Of a stretch of DNA of 50,643 nucleotides, positions 1 to 9,327 are shown one piece after another. A program made the translations under genes and the position numbers. The stretch comes from Hyphomicrobiales bacterium (GTDB lineage: Bacteria; Pseudomonadota; Alphaproteobacteria; Rhizobiales; Xanthobacteraceae): positions 1 to 50,643 of the forward strand of contig JAJPKK010000121.1 of the NCBI GenBank assembly GCA_021323775.1, read 5' to 3'. A model generated the notes under the pieces. That model worked only from the letters and a program-made list of their open reading frames with translations. It did not search any database and had not been told where the DNA came from. How positions within the stretch are numbered: the stretch's first letter is position 1; each line of letters begins with the position of its first letter.

Positions 1-190
1 CAGGGACCATCCAAGCGATCAAGGCCGCGAGTGATCGCGGGTTGGCCGCTTTTCACGTCCTGCCCCACTCGGGCCGGCCACGGGTCCGGCCGTTGGCCGG
101 CCCGATGACAAGCTCCGGCCGGACCCTGAGGCTACGCGGGGCGCGGCTGCCGAGCCGTGGCCGGGATTTTCGTCAACATTGACTCAGAGG
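1..190. other. Left-edge non-coding stretch with a strong hairpin
   Basis: No gene is visible here. Positions 71-80 and 94-103 form a perfect 10-bp inverted repeat (GGGCCGGCCA / TGGCCGGCCC) with a 13-nt loop. It lies just downstream of the J-domain gene and may end its transcript, but no T-tract follows, so it may equally be an intergenic palindromic repeat. Positions 8-29 match positions 28268-28289 at 21 of 22 bases. Confidence 0.5.
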
Positions 191-1057
191 CTATGTGATA
201 GCCCGTTCGGCGGTATATGCGCCGCCGAGGATGAACATATCGGCCGAAATGTCAGGCATCGTGTGAGTGGAAAATAGCAATTCGCTGCCGGCGACCGCGC
301 AGACGAATGTCAAAAACAAAAGGAGACGATCGTTCGTGCCGAAAAACGGCTCGTCAAAACCCGATGCGGTTCTTTGACCGATACGTACCCCAAGACGATA
401 CGAGATCAGTCCGAACACATAATTAAGAAAGAGCCATACCCACATGACCAGCAAATAGGGCGCTCCTGAATAGCTGACATTCGCATCTATGGAATTTACC
501 GAGCCTTGGAAAAGCCCGGCGTGGCCGGTCACGAAAAAATCGACGACTGCAAAGATGATGTTGGCCGCAAGCATCAGCGTCAACAATGCTGCGATTCCCA
601 CAACAGCGGCGAAGAGAGTGGCTCGCAGGCGATGGCGCTGCGGCCCGCGGATATCCGGCCGTGGCCAACGCAGCTCGGGCTGCGGCTCGCGGACCTCGGG
701 CGGGGGAGCGCAAACGCTCTGCGCCGGGGGCGACTGTCGCTCAGGCAGCAACGGGCTTTCTGCCTCGCGCAATTGCTCGTCATAGCTCGCTCGGCGGGCC
801 GCATCGCCAAGGATGTCATAAGCGTAATTGATTTCTTTCGTGCGCGCGCTGGCGATTTCCTGCAGCTCTGGTCCAAGCCCTGCCACTTTGTCAGGATGAT
901 ACCGGCTGATGAGGCTGCGATATGCGGCGTGGATCGTCTCCGGACTCGCAGTAGGTATAACTTCCAAAGTGTCGTAGAGGGTCGGGGCCGTGCGTGGCCG
1001 TTCTCGCGGCGCCGGCAGCGGACCGCTTGCGGCATCGGACTTTCGAGGGTGCCTCAT
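191..1057 (-). CDS. Membrane-anchored J-domain (DnaJ-like) protein
   Basis: A 288-residue protein with an N-terminal J domain, which in this family stimulates Hsp70 (DnaK) ATPase. The J domain covers about residues 25-95 and has the diagnostic HPD tripeptide (SRYHPDKVAG) followed by an INYAYDIL-type helix IV region. A proline-rich linker follows. The C-terminal part has three hydrophobic segments (around LFAAVVGIAALLTLML, YLLVMWVWLFLNYVFGL and LLLFLTFVCAVAG), so the J domain is probably tethered at the inner membrane. There is no zinc-finger or C-terminal substrate-binding domain, so it is a class C (type III) J protein and not DnaJ itself. The start chosen is the only ATG, preceded by GGTGG; a TTG ten codons upstream is in frame. 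The client is unknown. Confidence 0.8.
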   Translation of the reverse strand: MRHPRKSDAASGPLPAPRERPRTAPTLYDTLEVIPTASPETIHAAYRSLISRYHPDKVAGLGPELQEIASARTKEINYAYDILGDAARRASYDEQLREAESPLLPERQSPPAQSVCAPPPEVREPQPELRWPRPDIRGPQRHRLRATLFAAVVGIAALLTLMLAANIIFAVVDFFVTGHAGLFQGSVNSIDANVSYSGAPYLLVMWVWLFLNYVFGLISYRLGVRIGQRTASGFDEPFFGTNDRLLLFLTFVCAVAGSELLFSTHTMPDISADMFILGGAYTAERAIT

Positions 1058-1115
1058 GGGACCACCATATGCGGTTGTCCAATACAAGAAACCGTAAGGG
1101 CGCCGCGCTCCCGCC

Positions 1116-2060
1116 TCACCGCGCCGGCTGCAGATACCGCTTCTCCAGCATGGCGTGCACGCCCTTGTGCTCGTTCACCACCTGGGTGATGCGCAGGTCG
1201 GCTGCGAGGCTCGCCAGCATGTAGGCTTCGTGGCGCTTGAGCGTGGTGCGGGCCTCAATCAGGTCGAGCATCGCCCGCAACGCTACGACCACGCAGTCGT
1301 CGAGGTCGGGATCGAAGGCCATGGTGATGACATGCGTCGGGGTCTAGGCCATCGGCCATGTCAGTTTCATATCGTCGCGCACGGTGAGACGGAAGCGCCC
1401 GATCAGGCCGGTCTCGATGGCATTGACGCAGACTTCGCCGTCGCCCTGGGCGCCGTGGCCGTCGCCGACCGAGAACAGCGCACCGTCGACGAATATTGGC
1501 AGATAGAGCGTGGTCCCGGCAATGAGCTCCTTGTTGTCCATGTTGCCGCCAAACTGGCGCGGCTGGATGCTCGACACCATGCCCCAGGCGCGCGGCGGCG
1601 CATTGGCCATGACCCCGAAAAACGGCCGCAGCGGGATTTCAGCGCCCCACGGCAGCCGGCCGACCATGCGATTGCGCTCAAGCGACACATGGATCAGATG
1701 GGCCTCTGCAAAATCAAGCGGCAAAGCGCCCCTGAGCGGACGACAGGCGACGTAGCCCCAATCGTAGTGAAGCGCGATGTCCTCGATATCGACCTGCAGG
1801 ACTTGTCCGGGCTTGGCGTCACGGACAGCGATTGGACCGGTGCACATGTGGCCGGGCAGCATCCGCCGCGTCTTGGCGCCGTGAATATCGTGCAGCGCCC
1901 GCGGTACGATCGCGGGCGGCGGCGGCAGCGCCTCGGGCGGCCCCGAGACGGTCGAAATCGTCACCACTTCCCCGCTGTCGATTTCGGCAGCCGGCGGGAG
2001 GGTGGCGTCAAGATAGCCCCAGTGCACCGTCGCGGCGCTTGCATCCACCCGCGCGCTCAT
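1116..2060 (-). pseudogene. Acetamidase/formamidase family gene interrupted by an in-frame amber stop
   Basis: The family (FmdA/AmdA) hydrolyses short amides such as formamide or acetamide to ammonia and the acid. The ATG at 2060 opens a protein containing VHWGYLDATLPP, GPIAVRDAKPGQVLQVDI and GDGHGAQGDGEV, all typical. Codon 239 (positions 1344-1346) is TAG. Without any frame change the sequence continues TPTHVITMAFDPDLDD to a natural end at 1116, for 314 codons in all. Relatives usually read AETPTH here, so the lesion looks like one GAG-to-TAG change. The 238-residue product would lack the C-terminal quarter. The gene begins 5 nt after the lysR stop, so the two are probably co-transcribed. 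Pseudogene, recent nonsense mutation and sequencing error are all possible; codons on both sides still look well conserved. Confidence 0.85.
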
Positions 2061-2065
2061 ATCCG

Positions 2066-2956
2066 TCAAAAATTCCAGCGTTGAGCTTTGCTGACCAGGA
2101 AGTCGCGGAACGCCTGCACCCGGGCGACCGATTTGAGTTCCTCCGGGTAGACGAAATAAGCGTCGAGCGCGATGGTTTCGGTGTCGCCGGACAACTGCAC
2201 CAAGCCGCCATCTTCTTCGACGATGTAGTCGGGCAACATCGCAATGCCGAGGCCGGCCTGGCAAGCCCGCAGGACGCCGATAATGTTGTTGATGATGAGG
2301 TGCGGGGTCCGCGGCCCCTTGCCATTGCGAGCGACGTCCACCAGCCAGCGTGTGTTCTGCAGATATTGCGGTACATCGCCGCCCATGACCAGAAGATGAT
2401 GGTTGTCGAGATCTTCGTGAGAGTGCGGCGTGCCCATGCGCTTGAGGTATGCGGGCGACGCAAAGGCGTGGAAGTGGACCGAGAACAGCTTGCGCCGGAT
2501 CAGGTCCGGCTGGGTCGGCTGCCGCAGGCGAATGGCGACGTCGGCCTCGCGCATCGCGAGATCGAGTTCCTCGTTGGTCGTGATCAGGGTGATGCGAATG
2601 TCCGGGTAGAGTTCACCAAATTCGCCAAGCCGCGGCGTCAGCCAATGAACGCCGATGCCGACCGTCGTGGTGATCTTGAGGTCGCCATTCGGACGCTCGC
2701 GACTGTCGGTCAACTTGGCGCGCGCCGATTCGAGCTTCATGAACACTTCATGTGCCGTGCGATAGAGAAGCTCGCCCTGCTCGGTCAGGATCAGGCCGCG
2801 CGCATGGCGGTGGAAAAGCGCGACCGTGAGTTCCTGCTCCAGTGCGCTGACCTGGCGCGAGACTGCTGATTGAGAGAGGCCGAGCTGCTCCCCGGCATGC
2901 GTGAAGCTGCCGGCCTCGGCGGCGGCGTGAAATACCTTGAGCTTGTCCCAGTCCAT
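2066..2956 (-). CDS. LysR-family transcriptional regulator
   Basis: A 296-residue LysR regulator. The N-terminal winged helix-turn-helix is clear (KVFHAAAEAGSFTHAGEQL, then LSQSAVSRQVSALEQEL, residues 5-43), followed by a linker helix and the periplasmic-binding-like effector domain (DLKITTTVGIGVHWL, ADVAIRLRQP, GLGIAMLPDYIV). The start ATG is at 2956. It sits between trxB (149 nt upstream, same strand) and the acetamidase gene (5 nt downstream). A LysR gene behind trxB is, as far as I recall, common in Bradyrhizobium-like genomes. LysR proteins usually control a neighbouring gene; the acetamidase or trxB are candidates. The effector cannot be read from sequence. Confidence 0.9.
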   Translation of the reverse strand: MDWDKLKVFHAAAEAGSFTHAGEQLGLSQSAVSRQVSALEQELTVALFHRHARGLILTEQGELLYRTAHEVFMKLESARAKLTDSRERPNGDLKITTTVGIGVHWLTPRLGEFGELYPDIRITLITTNEELDLAMREADVAIRLRQPTQPDLIRRKLFSVHFHAFASPAYLKRMGTPHSHEDLDNHHLLVMGGDVPQYLQNTRWLVDVARNGKGPRTPHLIINNIIGVLRACQAGLGIAMLPDYIVEEDGGLVQLSGDTETIALDAYFVYPEELKSVARVQAFRDFLVSKAQRWNF

Positions 2957-3105
2957 GATCGATCGAAGTCGCCCGCGCGAACTCCCTCTCCCTGCGACGC
3001 CCCTCCCCGCCCTCCCCCGCGAGCGGCAGAAGGTAGGGAAGAAGCGTTCCGGAATCCAACATTCCGGATTTACGACGGGGCTCCCCTCGTGAGGAACCCG
3101 GCGAT
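2957..3105. repeat. Degenerate C-rich palindromic repeat between trxB and lysR
   Basis: The gap contains a run of C-rich blocks (CCCTCTCCC, CCCCTCCCCGCCCTCCCCC) around a short spacer and a weaker G-rich arm (GGTAGGGAAG). It resembles the other CCCTCCCC...GGGGAGGG palindromes of this window (4091-4124, 16507-16530, 22613-22633). No gene is visible. Confidence 0.5.
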
Positions 3106-4071
3106 CTATTCGGCGGCGAGGCTTTCCACCTTGTGGGCCGCCAAAAATCGCTCCGCCTCCAAGGCCGCCATGCAGCCCATTCCGGCGGCCGTGACCGCCT
3201 GGCGGTACACGTCATCAGCCACATCGCCGGCCGCGAACACGCCTGGCACCGATGTCGCGGTCGAGAACGGCGCTGTCTTGATGTAGCCGTTCGGTTTCAT
3301 CTCGATCTGGCCCGCAAACAATTCGCTCGCCGGCGAATGTCCGATGGCGATAAAGATGCCGTCGGCGCCGACCTCCGTCACCGCGCCCGTCCTGACATTC
3401 CGGACCGCTGCCGCCGTCACCTTGCGCGGGTTTTCGCCGCCTCTCACTTCCTCCAGCACGCTGTCCCAGATCACCTCGATCTTTCCGTTACGCAACAGGC
3501 GCTCCTGTAAAATGCGCTCCGCCCGGAACGCATCGCGGCGATGGACCACAGTCACCTTGTTGGCGAAATTAGTAAGAAACAGCGCCTCCTCGACGGCGGT
3601 GTTTCCGCCGCCAACCACGATCACATTCTTGCCCTTGTAGAAAAAGCCGTCGCAGGTCGCGCAGGCCGAAACCCCATAGCCGCGAAACGCCTGCTCCGAC
3701 GGAAGGCCGAGCCAGCGCGCCTGCGCGCCAGTGGCGATCACCAGCGACTCGGCGAGATATATGTCGCCGGAATCGCATGAGATGCGAAACGGCCGCTGGC
3801 CAAGCTCCACCCTGTTGACGTGATCGGAGACGAGCCGCGCGCCCACATGGGCGGCCTGCTTCTCCATCTGCTCCATCAGCCAGGGGCCCTGGATCACGTC
3901 GGCGAAACCGGGATAGTTTTCCACATCAGTGGTGATGGTGAGCTGCCCGCCGGGCTGAACTCCGCGGATCATCACGGGTTCGAGCATCGCCCGCGCGGCA
4001 TAGATCGCGGCCGTGCAGCCGGCGGCTCCCGAGCCGATAATGACAACCTTGGCGTGGATGCTCCTTGACAT
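3106..4071 (-). CDS. trxB: Thioredoxin-disulfide reductase
   Basis: A 321-residue FAD- and NADPH-dependent enzyme that passes electrons from NADPH to thioredoxin in the cytoplasm. The FAD site GSGAAG is at residues 13-18. The redox-active disulfide is CATC at 137-140, followed by the family signature DGFFYKGK. The NADPH site GGGNTA is at 154-159 with the ribose-phosphate-binding HRRDAFRA at 177-184, and the C-terminal FAD motif reads GVFAAGDVADD. The length is normal and all catalytic residues are present. The ATG at 4071 is preceded by only a weak ribosome site. A 12-bp palindrome starts 19 nt upstream. The gene is divergent from the lrp-like gene and is followed by lysR. Confidence 0.97.
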   Translation of the reverse strand: MSRSIHAKVVIIGSGAAGCTAAIYAARAMLEPVMIRGVQPGGQLTITTDVENYPGFADVIQGPWLMEQMEKQAAHVGARLVSDHVNRVELGQRPFRISCDSGDIYLAESLVIATGAQARWLGLPSEQAFRGYGVSACATCDGFFYKGKNVIVVGGGNTAVEEALFLTNFANKVTVVHRRDAFRAERILQERLLRNGKIEVIWDSVLEEVRGGENPRKVTAAAVRNVRTGAVTEVGADGIFIAIGHSPASELFAGQIEMKPNGYIKTAPFSTATSVPGVFAAGDVADDVYRQAVTAAGMGCMAALEAERFLAAHKVESLAAE

Positions 4072-4090
4072 GCGTTTCTCGTTTAATTTT

Positions 4091-4124
4091 CCCCCTCCCT
4101 ATCCTCCCCCGCATAGGGAGGGGG
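4091..4124. repeat. Perfect 12-bp inverted repeat in the trxB leader
   Basis: CCCCCTCCCTAT (4091-4102) and ATAGGGAGGGGG (4113-4124) are perfectly complementary around a 10-nt loop. The element is one of the window's C-rich palindromes. It lies in the region between the divergent trxB and lrp-like genes, 19 nt upstream of the trxB start, so it may be transcribed as a leader hairpin. Confidence 0.7.
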
Positions 4125-4370
4125 CTTCGGGGCAGGCCGCGTGGTCATATGTATGTGTTCCGCAAGTGCCATGCAAGAAACGCAAGCCTGATTCTGCGCT
4201 AGCCTCGCCCGCATGCGGGCAAGAGCAGGTAGGGGCATTTTTCGCTCCGCGTGCGTTCAAGCGTGGGGCGCTTGGAGGAAGTTTTCTTTGGTCCGCATAG
4301 CGAAGCTAGCGCAGGGGCAGGCCGCGCAATAATGTTTCGCAAGCAACTTTTTCATTGTAAAATAGCAAAT

Positions 4371-4853
4371 ATGCGACGCCTGGACACGATCGACCGCAAT
4401 ATCTTGCGTGAACTGCAGCATGACGGCCGCATCACGAATGTGGAGCTGGCCCGCCGGGTCGGCATTTCCGCGCCGCCCTGCCTGCGGCGTGTCCGCAGCC
4501 TTGAGGAAGCCGGCTACATCAAAGGATATCGCGCGTTGCTTGATGAGAAGGCCCTCGGCTGCGAGGTGACGGCGTTCGCGATGGTGCATCTCACCAGCCA
4601 GGCCGAAGCTGACCTTGAGGCTTTCGAGGCGTTTGTGCGGCGCGAGCCGCTGGTGCGCGAATGCTGGATGTTGTCAGGCGAGATCGATTTCGTGCTTAAG
4701 TGCGTAGCGCCGAACCTCGCCCGGTTTCAGGCCTTCGTGACCGATCTGACCGCCGCTCCGCACGTCCGCAATGTCAAGACGTCGTTGACGCTGCGCAACT
4801 CCAAGGACGCACCCATGGTCCCGGTTGAGTTGCTGCGCGCCGTGCCCGCGTAA
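4371..4853 (+). CDS. Lrp/AsnC-family transcriptional regulator
   Basis: A 160-residue feast/famine regulator. The N-terminal helix-turn-helix is standard (RRLDTIDRNILRELQHDG, then VELARRVGISAPPCLRRV, residues 2-45), followed by the RAM ligand-binding domain with a VRECWMLSGEIDF segment. The ATG at 4371 gives the family's usual length; upstream in-frame codons do not look conserved. It is divergent from trxB, an arrangement I recall from related Rhizobiales. The family typically responds to amino acids and forms octamers. The targets are unknown, but trxB and the gene itself are the obvious ones. The PPCLRRV form of the recognition helix is typical for Lrp-like rather than AsnC-like members. 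Confidence 0.93.
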   Translation: MRRLDTIDRNILRELQHDGRITNVELARRVGISAPPCLRRVRSLEEAGYIKGYRALLDEKALGCEVTAFAMVHLTSQAEADLEAFEAFVRREPLVRECWMLSGEIDFVLKCVAPNLARFQAFVTDLTAAPHVRNVKTSLTLRNSKDAPMVPVELLRAVPA

Positions 4854-4901
4854 TAATCAAGCGTCCCGCGCCGCTCGAATTTCGCATCGCCAGGCAACAG
4901 C

Positions 4902-4938
4902 CGTAGGGCGCGATGCGCTGCGCTTGTTGCGCCCTGCG
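4902..4938. terminator. Hairpin between convergent lrp-like gene and greA
   Basis: CGTAGGGCGC (4902-4911) pairs with GCGCCCTGCG (4929-4938), ten pairs including one G-T wobble, between two convergent genes. It has no T-tract on either side. The CGTAGGGCGC half resembles the dispersed GTGGGCAAAGCGAAGCGTGCCCAC-type repeats of this window. It may serve as a two-way transcription block. Confidence 0.4.
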
Positions 4939-4986
4939 GGCCTGAGATTGAGGTGAGCCGCCTGCCGGGAAGGTGCTCCGAAGCGA

Positions 4987-5460
4987 CTATCGCCACTCCA
5001 CCTTCACGACCTCATAAGCCTTGGCGCCGCCAGGCGTGACGACCTCGACATTGGCGCCTTTCTTCTTGCCGACCAGCGCGCGGGCCAGCGGCGACGTGAT
5101 CGAAATCTTGCCGGCCTTTGCGTCGGCCTCCGGCTCGCCCACGATCTGCCAGACTGCCTTCTTGTCGGTGTCCTCGTCGATCAATGTGACGGTCGCGCCG
5201 AATTTCACGGTGTCGCCCGACAGCTTCGAGACATCGATGACTTCGGCGCGCGCAAGCTTGTCCTCCAGCTCCGCAATGCGGCCCTCGTTATGCGCTTGCT
5301 GTTCCTTTGCCGCATGGTACTCGGCGTTCTCGGAAAGATCGCCGTGCGAACGCGCATCAGTGATCTGCTGAATGATACGCGGACGCTCAACCTGCTGGCG
5401 ATGCTTGAGTTCATTTTCCAGAACGGAATAGCCCGCCGCTGTCATCGGTATCTTGTCCAT
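4987..5460 (-). CDS. greA: Transcription elongation factor GreA
   Basis: A 157-residue GreA, the normal length. It enters the secondary channel of RNA polymerase and stimulates cleavage of backtracked transcripts. The N-terminal coiled coil covers about residues 10-75, with the tip acidic residues D41 and E44 in [13 protein letters not shown]. The C-terminal globular domain ([18 protein letters not shown]) is complete. The ATG at 5460 (MDKIPMT) fits the family start; an in-frame start seven codons earlier adds an unconserved MSRDRES. The gene lies downstream of carB on the same strand but is separated from it by a clear terminator-like hairpin at 5480-5525, so it probably has its own promoter. 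Confidence 0.97.
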   Translation of the reverse strand: MDKIPMTAAGYSVLENELKHRQQVERPRIIQQITDARSHGDLSENAEYHAAKEQQAHNEGRIAELEDKLARAEVIDVSKLSGDTVKFGATVTLIDEDTDKKAVWQIVGEPEADAKAGKISITSPLARALVGKKKGANVEVVTPGGAKAYEVVKVEWR

Positions 5461-5479
5461 CGATTCTCTATCCCTTGAC

Positions 5480-5525
5480 AAAAAAGCACCGATCGCATCC
5501 TCGGCTCATCGCCGGCGATGCGATC
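5480..5525 (-). terminator. Rho-independent terminator after carB
   Basis: On the minus strand, GATCGCATC (complement of 5517-5525) pairs with GATGCGATC (complement of 5491-5499), a perfect 9-bp stem. Inside the loop CGGC and GCCG form a further 4-bp stem around a 5-nt loop. Five bases later a run of six T follows (complement of 5480-5485). The position 66 nt past the carB stop and before greA fits an intrinsic terminator. Confidence 0.75.
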
Positions 5526-5591
5526 CAGCTCGACTTCTCTGCCTACCGTTGGCCGAACTGCTTCGGGGTGTGGCTTTTGTTCAACGAAGCT

Positions 5592-8500
5592 TCAGCCCCC
5601 GAAATAGCCTTGCAGCGGAAGGACCTCAAACTCGCCCCCGAGATAGGCTTTGATGCCCAGCGCCGCCGCAGTGGCCCCGGAAAGAGTGGTGTAGTACGGG
5701 ACTTTATGCAAGAGGGCCGCGCGCCGCAATGCGCGCGAGTCGGCGAGAGCCTGAGCGCCCTCCGTCGTATTGAACACCAGTTGGATTTCGCCATTCTTGA
5801 TCGCGTCCACGATATGGGGGCGGCCTTCCAACTGTTTGTTGATTTTTGTCGCATGGATGCCGTTCGCACTCAGATACCGTTGGGTTCCGGACGTGGCGAC
5901 GACCTTGAAGCCGAGTTGGGCCAGCAATTTGACCGGGACGAGGATGCGCTCCTTATCGGCGTCGCGGACAGAGACGAACACGGTGCCGGCGCGCGGCAGC
6001 CGCGCGCCGCCGCCGATCTGACTCTTCGCGAAGGCGAGTTCGAACGTACGATCGATTCCCATCACCTCTCCGGTGGAGCGCATTTCTGGTCCCAACACGG
6101 TGTCGACGCCCGGAAAGCGCTCGAACGGAAACACCGCTTCCTTCACGCCGACGTGGCGCGGCGCGGGCCGCTTGAGGTTGAAGCTTGCCAGCGGTTCGCC
6201 GGTCATCACCCGGGCGGCGATCTTGGCCACCGGCGTGCCGATCACTTTCGCCACGAACGGAACCGTGCGCGAAGCGCGCGGATTGACTTCGAGCACGTAG
6301 ATATCGCCGTTCTTGATGGCGTATTGCACGTTCATCAAGCCGACTACATCAAGCGCGAGCGCGAGCGCCCGCGTCTGCCGTTCCAGCTCTGCAATGGCCG
6401 CGGCTGAGAGCGAATGGGGCGGCAAGGCGCAGGCCGAGTCGCCGGAGTGAATGCCGGCCTCCTCGATATGTTCCATGATGCCGGCAATAAAGGTGCTGCT
6501 TCCATCCGCAATGCAATCGACATCGATCTCGATTGCATCGGAAAGGTAGCGGTCGATCAGCAGCGGCCGGCGGTCCGATACCGCAAGTTCGGACGGCCGG
6601 TCGAGGTCGTCAGCAAGCCGCGCCACATAGTGGGCGAGTTGCGCAGAATCGCGGATGATCTCCATGGCGCGCCCGCCCAGCACATAGGAGGGCCGGATCA
6701 TGATCGGGTAACCGATCTCCTCGGCGATCGCGCGCGCGGCTGCAGGGCTGGTGGCGACGCCGCTCCTGGGCTGGCGGATATCAAGCTTTTCGAGCAGCTT
6801 CTTGAAGCGGTCGCGGTCCTCCGCAAGGTCAATCGCATCCGGCGAAGTGCCAAGGATCGGCACCTTGGCGCGCTCCAGCGCTGCCGCGAGCTTGAGCGGC
6901 GTCTGGCCCCCGAACTGCACGATAACGCCAAGCAGTGCGCCGTTGCGGCGTTCGGCGGCGACGACTTCGAGCACGTCCTCCTCGGTCAGCGGCTCGAAAT
7001 AGAGCCGGTCAGACGTATCGTAGTCGGTCGACACGGTCTCAGGATTGCAGTTGACCATGATCGTTTCGAAGCCTGCTTCGCGCAGCGCGAAGCAGGCATG
7101 GCAACAGCAATAATCGAATTCGATGCCCTGCCCGATGCGGTTCGGCCCCCCTCCAAGGATGATGATCTTCTTGCGGTCGGACGGCGCCGCCTCGTCGGCC
7201 CAAGAGCCCGCAGATGCGCCCGCAAACGGCTGCTGATAGGTCGAGTACATGTAGGCGGTGGGAGACGCGAACTCGGCCGCGCAGGTATCAATGCGCTTGA
7301 AGACCGGACGGACACCGAGAGCGTGGCGTCGGCGCGCGATTTCCTCCTGGGAGACGCCCGCGAGCCGGGCAAGCCGCGCATCAGAGAAGCCCATCGATTT
7401 GAGGCGGCGCAGCGCGCCGGCGGTTGCGGGCAGACCCTTTGCCTTGATCTCAGCTTCGGCCTCGACGATGCCGCGAATTTCAGCCAGGAACCACGGATCG
7501 ATCTTGCAAGATTCGTGGATCATGTCATCCGACATGCCGAGACGCATGGCCTGGGCGACCACGAGAAGCCGGTCCGGCGTCGGAACGCCGAGCGCCGCCC
7601 GGATGGCGTTCTTGTCGTCGCCCTCGCCGAGCCCTTTGATATTGATCTCGTCAAGACCAGTGAGACCCGTTTCCAGCGATCGCAGCGCCTTCTGCAGCGA
7701 TTCCTGGAAGGTCCGGCCGATCCCCATCGCTTCGCCCACCGACTTCATCGACGTGGTGAGCAGCGGTTCAGCGCCGGGGAACTTCTCAAACGCGAAGCGC
7801 GGCACTTTGGTCACGACGTAATCGATCGTCGGCTCGAACGAGGCCGGCGTCGCGCCCCCGGTGATGTCGTTCTCGATCTCGTCGAGCGTGTAACCGACCG
7901 CGAGCTTGGCGGCGACCTTCGCGATGGGGAATCCGGTCGCCTTGGAGGCGAGTGCGGACGAACGCGACACGCGCGGATTCATCTCGATCACCACGAGACG
8001 GCCGTCCGCCGGATTGACAGCAAACTGGACGTTCGAGCCGCCGGTCTCGACGCCGATCTCGCGCAGCACCGCAATCGATGCGTCGCGCATCATCTGATAT
8101 TCCTTGTCGGTCAGGGTCAGCGCCGGCGCTACCGTAATCGAATCGCCCGTGTGGACCCCCATCGGGTCGAGATTCTCGATCGAGCAGACAATGATGCAGT
8201 TGTCGCGTTTGTCGCGCACCACCTCCATCTCGAATTCCTTCCAGCCGAGCACGCTTTCCTCGATCAGCACCTCGGTGGTGGGCGACGCATCGAGACCCCG
8301 CTCGACGATGTCGAGAAATTCCTCCTTGTTGAAGGCGATGCCGCCGCCCGTCCCGCCCAGCGTGAACGAGGGACGAATGATGGCCGGGAGGCCGATATGC
8401 GCCAGCGCCTCCAGCGCTTCGGCGAGACCTTTGGCGATATAGCGGCGTTTGCGTTCTGCCTCGCCGGCCGCCCAGGCGCCCTCGAAAGCCGCAATGGCGC

Positions 8501-9041
8501 GCCGCTCTTCGTCGGCCGCAAGGCCGCGCGCTTTGATGCGGTCGATCTCGGACTGATGGCGGTCGCGGTCGGCCCTCTTAAGATCGGAGGCATTGGCAAG
8601 CGTGGACTTCGGCGTTTCAAGGCCGATCCGCTTCATGGCCTCCCGGAACAGCTCGCGGTCCTCGGCCTTGTCGATCGCCTCGGCGGTCGCGCCGATCACG
8701 GTCACGCCAAACGCATCGAGCACGCCCATGCGGCGCAGCGACAACGCACAGTTCAGCGCCGTTTGGCCCCCCATGGTCGGCAGCAAGGCGTCGGGCCGCT
8801 CCTTCTCAATGATACGGGCGACGATCTCCGGAGTGATCGGCTCCACATAGGTGGCGTCGGCGATGTCCGGATCCGTCATGATGGTGGCCGGATTGGAATT
8901 AACGAGGACAACGCGATATCCCTCGGCTTTGAGAGCCTTGCAGGCCTGGGTCCCCGAATAGTCGAATTCGCAAGCCTGGCCGATGACGATCGGCCCCGCG
9001 CCGATGATCAGGATCGTGGAAAGATCGGTTCGTTTTGGCAT
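5592..9041 (-). CDS. carB: Carbamoyl-phosphate synthase large subunit
   Basis: A 1149-residue enzyme that makes carbamoyl phosphate from bicarbonate, ammonia (channelled from CarA) and two ATP, feeding pyrimidine and arginine synthesis. It contains two homologous halves. The first begins [20 protein letters not shown] with an ATP-grasp site [13 protein letters not shown]. The second begins [20 protein letters not shown] with [17 protein letters not shown]-terminal MGS-like allosteric domain follows ([20 protein letters not shown]). An insertion rich in K, R and E (around [20 protein letters not shown]) in the first half makes it longer than the E. coli protein; I recall similar insertions in other Rhizobiales. 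The ATG at 9041 matches the family start. No carA is visible next to it. Confidence 0.97.
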   Translation of the reverse strand: MPKRTDLSTILIIGAGPIVIGQACEFDYSGTQACKALKAEGYRVVLVNSNPATIMTDPDIADATYVEPITPEIVARIIEKERPDALLPTMGGQTALNCALSLRRMGVLDAFGVTVIGATAEAIDKAEDRELFREAMKRIGLETPKSTLANASDLKRADRDRHQSEIDRIKARGLAADEERRAIAAFEGAWAAGEAERKRRYIAKGLAEALEALAHIGLPAIIRPSFTLGGTGGGIAFNKEEFLDIVERGLDASPTTEVLIEESVLGWKEFEMEVVRDKRDNCIIVCSIENLDPMGVHTGDSITVAPALTLTDKEYQMMRDASIAVLREIGVETGGSNVQFAVNPADGRLVVIEMNPRVSRSSALASKATGFPIAKVAAKLAVGYTLDEIENDITGGATPASFEPTIDYVVTKVPRFAFEKFPGAEPLLTTSMKSVGEAMGIGRTFQESLQKALRSLETGLTGLDEINIKGLGEGDDKNAIRAALGVPTPDRLLVVAQAMRLGMSDDMIHESCKIDPWFLAEIRGIVEAEAEIKAKGLPATAGALRRLKSMGFSDARLARLAGVSQEEIARRRHALGVRPVFKRIDTCAAEFASPTAYMYSTYQQPFAGASAGSWADEAAPSDRKKIIILGGGPNRIGQGIEFDYCCCHACFALREAGFETIMVNCNPETVSTDYDTSDRLYFEPLTEEDVLEVVAAERRNGALLGVIVQFGGQTPLKLAAALERAKVPILGTSPDAIDLAEDRDRFKKLLEKLDIRQPRSGVATSPAAARAIAEEIGYPIMIRPSYVLGGRAMEIIRDSAQLAHYVARLADDLDRPSELAVSDRRPLLIDRYLSDAIEIDVDCIADGSSTFIAGIMEHIEEAGIHSGDSACALPPHSLSAAAIAELERQTRALALALDVVGLMNVQYAIKNGDIYVLEVNPRASRTVPFVAKVIGTPVAKIAARVMTGEPLASFNLKRPAPRHVGVKEAVFPFERFPGVDTVLGPEMRSTGEVMGIDRTFELAFAKSQIGGGARLPRAGTVFVSVRDADKERILVPVKLLAQLGFKVVATSGTQRYLSANGIHATKINKQLEGRPHIVDAIKNGEIQLVFNTTEGAQALADSRALRRAALLHKVPYYTTLSGATAAALGIKAYLGGEFEVLPLQGYFGG

Positions 9042-9327
9042 TGCGTTACCAGCCGGACATTGATCGGGCGTGAAAAAGGCGGCGTCGTCAGCGCCGCCCC
9101 GCAAAACTTTTCCGGCCTGCGGACGGTCGCCCGTCGCGGCGAGTGGAGCCTTATCCCATAATCTCCGGCGAGGGAAGAGCGGGCCGTCCCGACCCTCTCA
9201 CAAGCAGGGGCAGGCGGGGAGAGGGAGCGCCGGCCGGCGGCGCCGCATGCGATTGCCTGGGCTGTCGCGGGCGGCCGTTCGGTTGTAACGTCAAGCCAAG
9301 CATCGGGTTTCGTACGGAGGCTCGGTT
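9042..9327. other. Non-coding gap with degenerate repeats
   Basis: Between divergent carB and the dioxygenase gene lies a GC-rich stretch with degenerate C/G-rich repeat halves (GGCGAGGGAAGAGCGGG near 9167, GGCAGGCGGGGAGAGGGAGC near 9210). A good ribosome site (ACGGAGGCTCGGTT) ends it just before 9328. Both promoters should be here, but I could not assign boxes with confidence. Confidence 0.5.

Noticed and set aside
1116-1322. A separate 68-codon gene downstream of the acetamidase
   Set aside because: It is in the same frame as the acetamidase gene, continues the family sequence, and is separated only by a TAG and seven codons.
5475-5480. TTGACA on plus as a promoter box
   Set aside because: It lies between greA and carB, both on minus, with no plus-strand gene or -10 box following; the neighbouring A-run is better explained as the T-tract of the carB terminator.
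6414-9161. A 915-codon open frame on plus, antisense to carB
   Set aside because: It mirrors the well-supported carB gene; its translation is rich in R, H, D and G without domains. Long antisense frames arise from codon bias in GC-rich genes.
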